Positions 5,440 through 6,064 of a stretch of 6,064 nt of DNA are shown here, piece by piece. Each line of letters opens with the position of its first letter. The stretch's first letter is position 1. The translations under genes and the position numbers were made by a program. The stretch covers positions 1 through 6,064 of the forward strand of contig JACXTQ010000334.1 of NCBI GenBank assembly GCA_016919605.1, written 5' to 3'. Source of the stretch: Methylovulum sp. (GTDB taxonomy: Bacteria > Pseudomonadota > Gammaproteobacteria > Methylococcales > Methylomonadaceae). The notes beneath the pieces are model-generated. The model was not told the DNA's origin. It made no database searches and saw nothing but the letters and a program-made list of their open reading frames with translations.

Positions 5440-6064
5440 ATGCTGACGAAAATTAGAGAAAAATCGCAAGGTGCTTTTGCAGGGGGTATCTTATTGTTGA
5501 TTGGTGTGCCTTTTGTGTTATGGGGCATCAACAATTATATGGACAATGGGCAGGAGCCGCCGGTTGCGTCCGTGGGCGACAAGGATTTTTACCAACGTGA
5601 TGTCAATAAAGCCTACGAGCAGTATAGCCAAAGCCTGCGCGGCATGGGCATTGACGAGCAATCTCTAAAAACCCAAGCGTTGCAAAAGCTCATCAAGGAT
5701 GAAGTGCTGTTGCAATACGTCCAAGCCCGTGGCCTGACCGCCACCGATGACGCGGTGCGTGACTTTATCAAAGGCCTGGAGTATTTCCAGACTGATGGCC
5801 ACTTTGATGATGCCAAATATAAGTCCCTGTTGGCGACACAGCACCTTTCCTCTAATGAATTTGTCAGTCGGGTCAAAAACGCCTTGGTGATGGAGCAATT
5901 CCAACACAGTATTGTTGATAGCAGTTTTGCCACGCAATATGATGTAGAAAGTTTTTTTAAAATTCAGAATCAGCAGCGTGATGTCGAATATCTGACAATC
6001 CCTCTTCAGGCAGTTGCTACGAAACCTACCGACGCAGAAATTACCGCGTATTATCAGCAACACC
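5440..6064 (+). CDS. ppiD: Periplasmic folding chaperone PpiD, N-terminal part (runs off the window)
   Basis: An ATG at 5440 opens a frame that stays open to the last base, giving 208 residues of a protein that is about 620 residues long in E. coli. The N-terminus MLTKIREKSQ is positively charged and is followed by one hydrophobic segment (about 11-31, GAFAGGILLLIGVPFVLWGI). That fits an inner-membrane anchor with the rest in the periplasm. Residues from about 35 on resemble the SurA-like N-terminal chaperone region, including FQTDGHFDDAKY (116-127), which matches the conserved F-Q-x-D-G-x-F-D pattern of PpiD. The parvulin domain would lie beyond the window. PpiD works near the Sec translocon, helping newly exported proteins fold. 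Position after lon-hupB matches E. coli and supports the name. AGGG (5427-5430), nine bases before the ATG, is an acceptable ribosome binding site. Only 34 bases separate the terminator T-run from the start, and I see no clear promoter there. Confidence 0.93.
   Translation, partial: MLTKIREKSQGAFAGGILLLIGVPFVLWGINNYMDNGQEPPVASVGDKDFYQRDVNKAYEQYSQSLRGMGIDEQSLKTQALQKLIKDEVLLQYVQARGLTATDDAVRDFIKGLEYFQTDGHFDDAKYKSLLATQHLSSNEFVSRVKNALVMEQFQHSIVDSSFATQYDVESFFKIQNQQRDVEYLTIPLQAVATKPTDAEITAYYQQH

Noticed and set aside
5665..6063. Minus-strand 132-codon frame at the right edge
   Set aside because: It is antisense to ppiD, whose plus-strand frame is open to the window end and has a membrane anchor and a PpiD-like FQTDGHFD motif.
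1..6064. Search for CRISPR arrays, insertion sequences, integrases, toxin-antitoxin pairs or defence genes
   Set aside because: No regularly spaced direct repeats, transposase motifs, terminal inverted repeats with target duplications, or small paired genes were seen. Every long frame is a recognised core gene or its shadow.

Overview
This window is ordinary chromosomal housekeeping DNA from a gammaproteobacterium. EttA, Lon and HU all resemble their E. coli counterparts closely along their whole length. The tail of a PEP-CTERM/exosortase substrate at the left edge points away from enteric bacteria and towards an environmental lineage that makes such proteins. A methanotroph of the Methylococcales would fit, but that placement is inference from the protein style and is not proven by the window.

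Layout, left to right. Bases 1-171 (+) are the C-terminal 56 codons of a PEP-CTERM protein, followed by a terminator hairpin (193-220) and a perfect 11-bp inverted repeat (228-260). Bases 271-1935 (-) encode the translational throttle ATPase EttA, convergent with the PEP-CTERM gene. A 353-bp divergent intergenic region (1936-2288) holds the candidate promoters of ettA and lon. Bases 2289-4721 (+) encode the ATP-dependent protease Lon with its catalytic residues intact. A 194-bp gap (4722-4915) carries a 9-bp-stem inverted repeat and a very good sigma70-type promoter for hupB (4916-5188, +), the nucleoid protein HU. Only 12 bp later come tRNA-Val(UAC) and tRNA-Asp(GUC), closed by a strong intrinsic terminator (5368-5405). 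At the right edge (5440-6064, +) is the N-terminal third of PpiD, a membrane-anchored periplasmic folding factor, cut by the window end.

How it works together. lon, hupB and ppiD in this order is the classical gammaproteobacterial protein-quality-control neighbourhood, here with two tRNA genes inserted between hupB and ppiD. Lon degrades misfolded cytoplasmic proteins, PpiD assists folding at the outer face of the inner membrane, and HU compacts DNA. clpP and clpX, which precede lon in E. coli, are absent immediately upstream; divergent ettA is there instead. The two tRNAs have no obvious promoter or terminator separating them from hupB, so a mixed mRNA-tRNA transcript is likely.

I found no convincing sign of a novel system: no mobile element, CRISPR array, defence island or unrecognised large gene. 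The points worth a second look are regulatory or structural: inverted repeats in the intergenic regions, a possible dual sigma70/heat-shock promoter for lon, and the hupB-tRNA arrangement.
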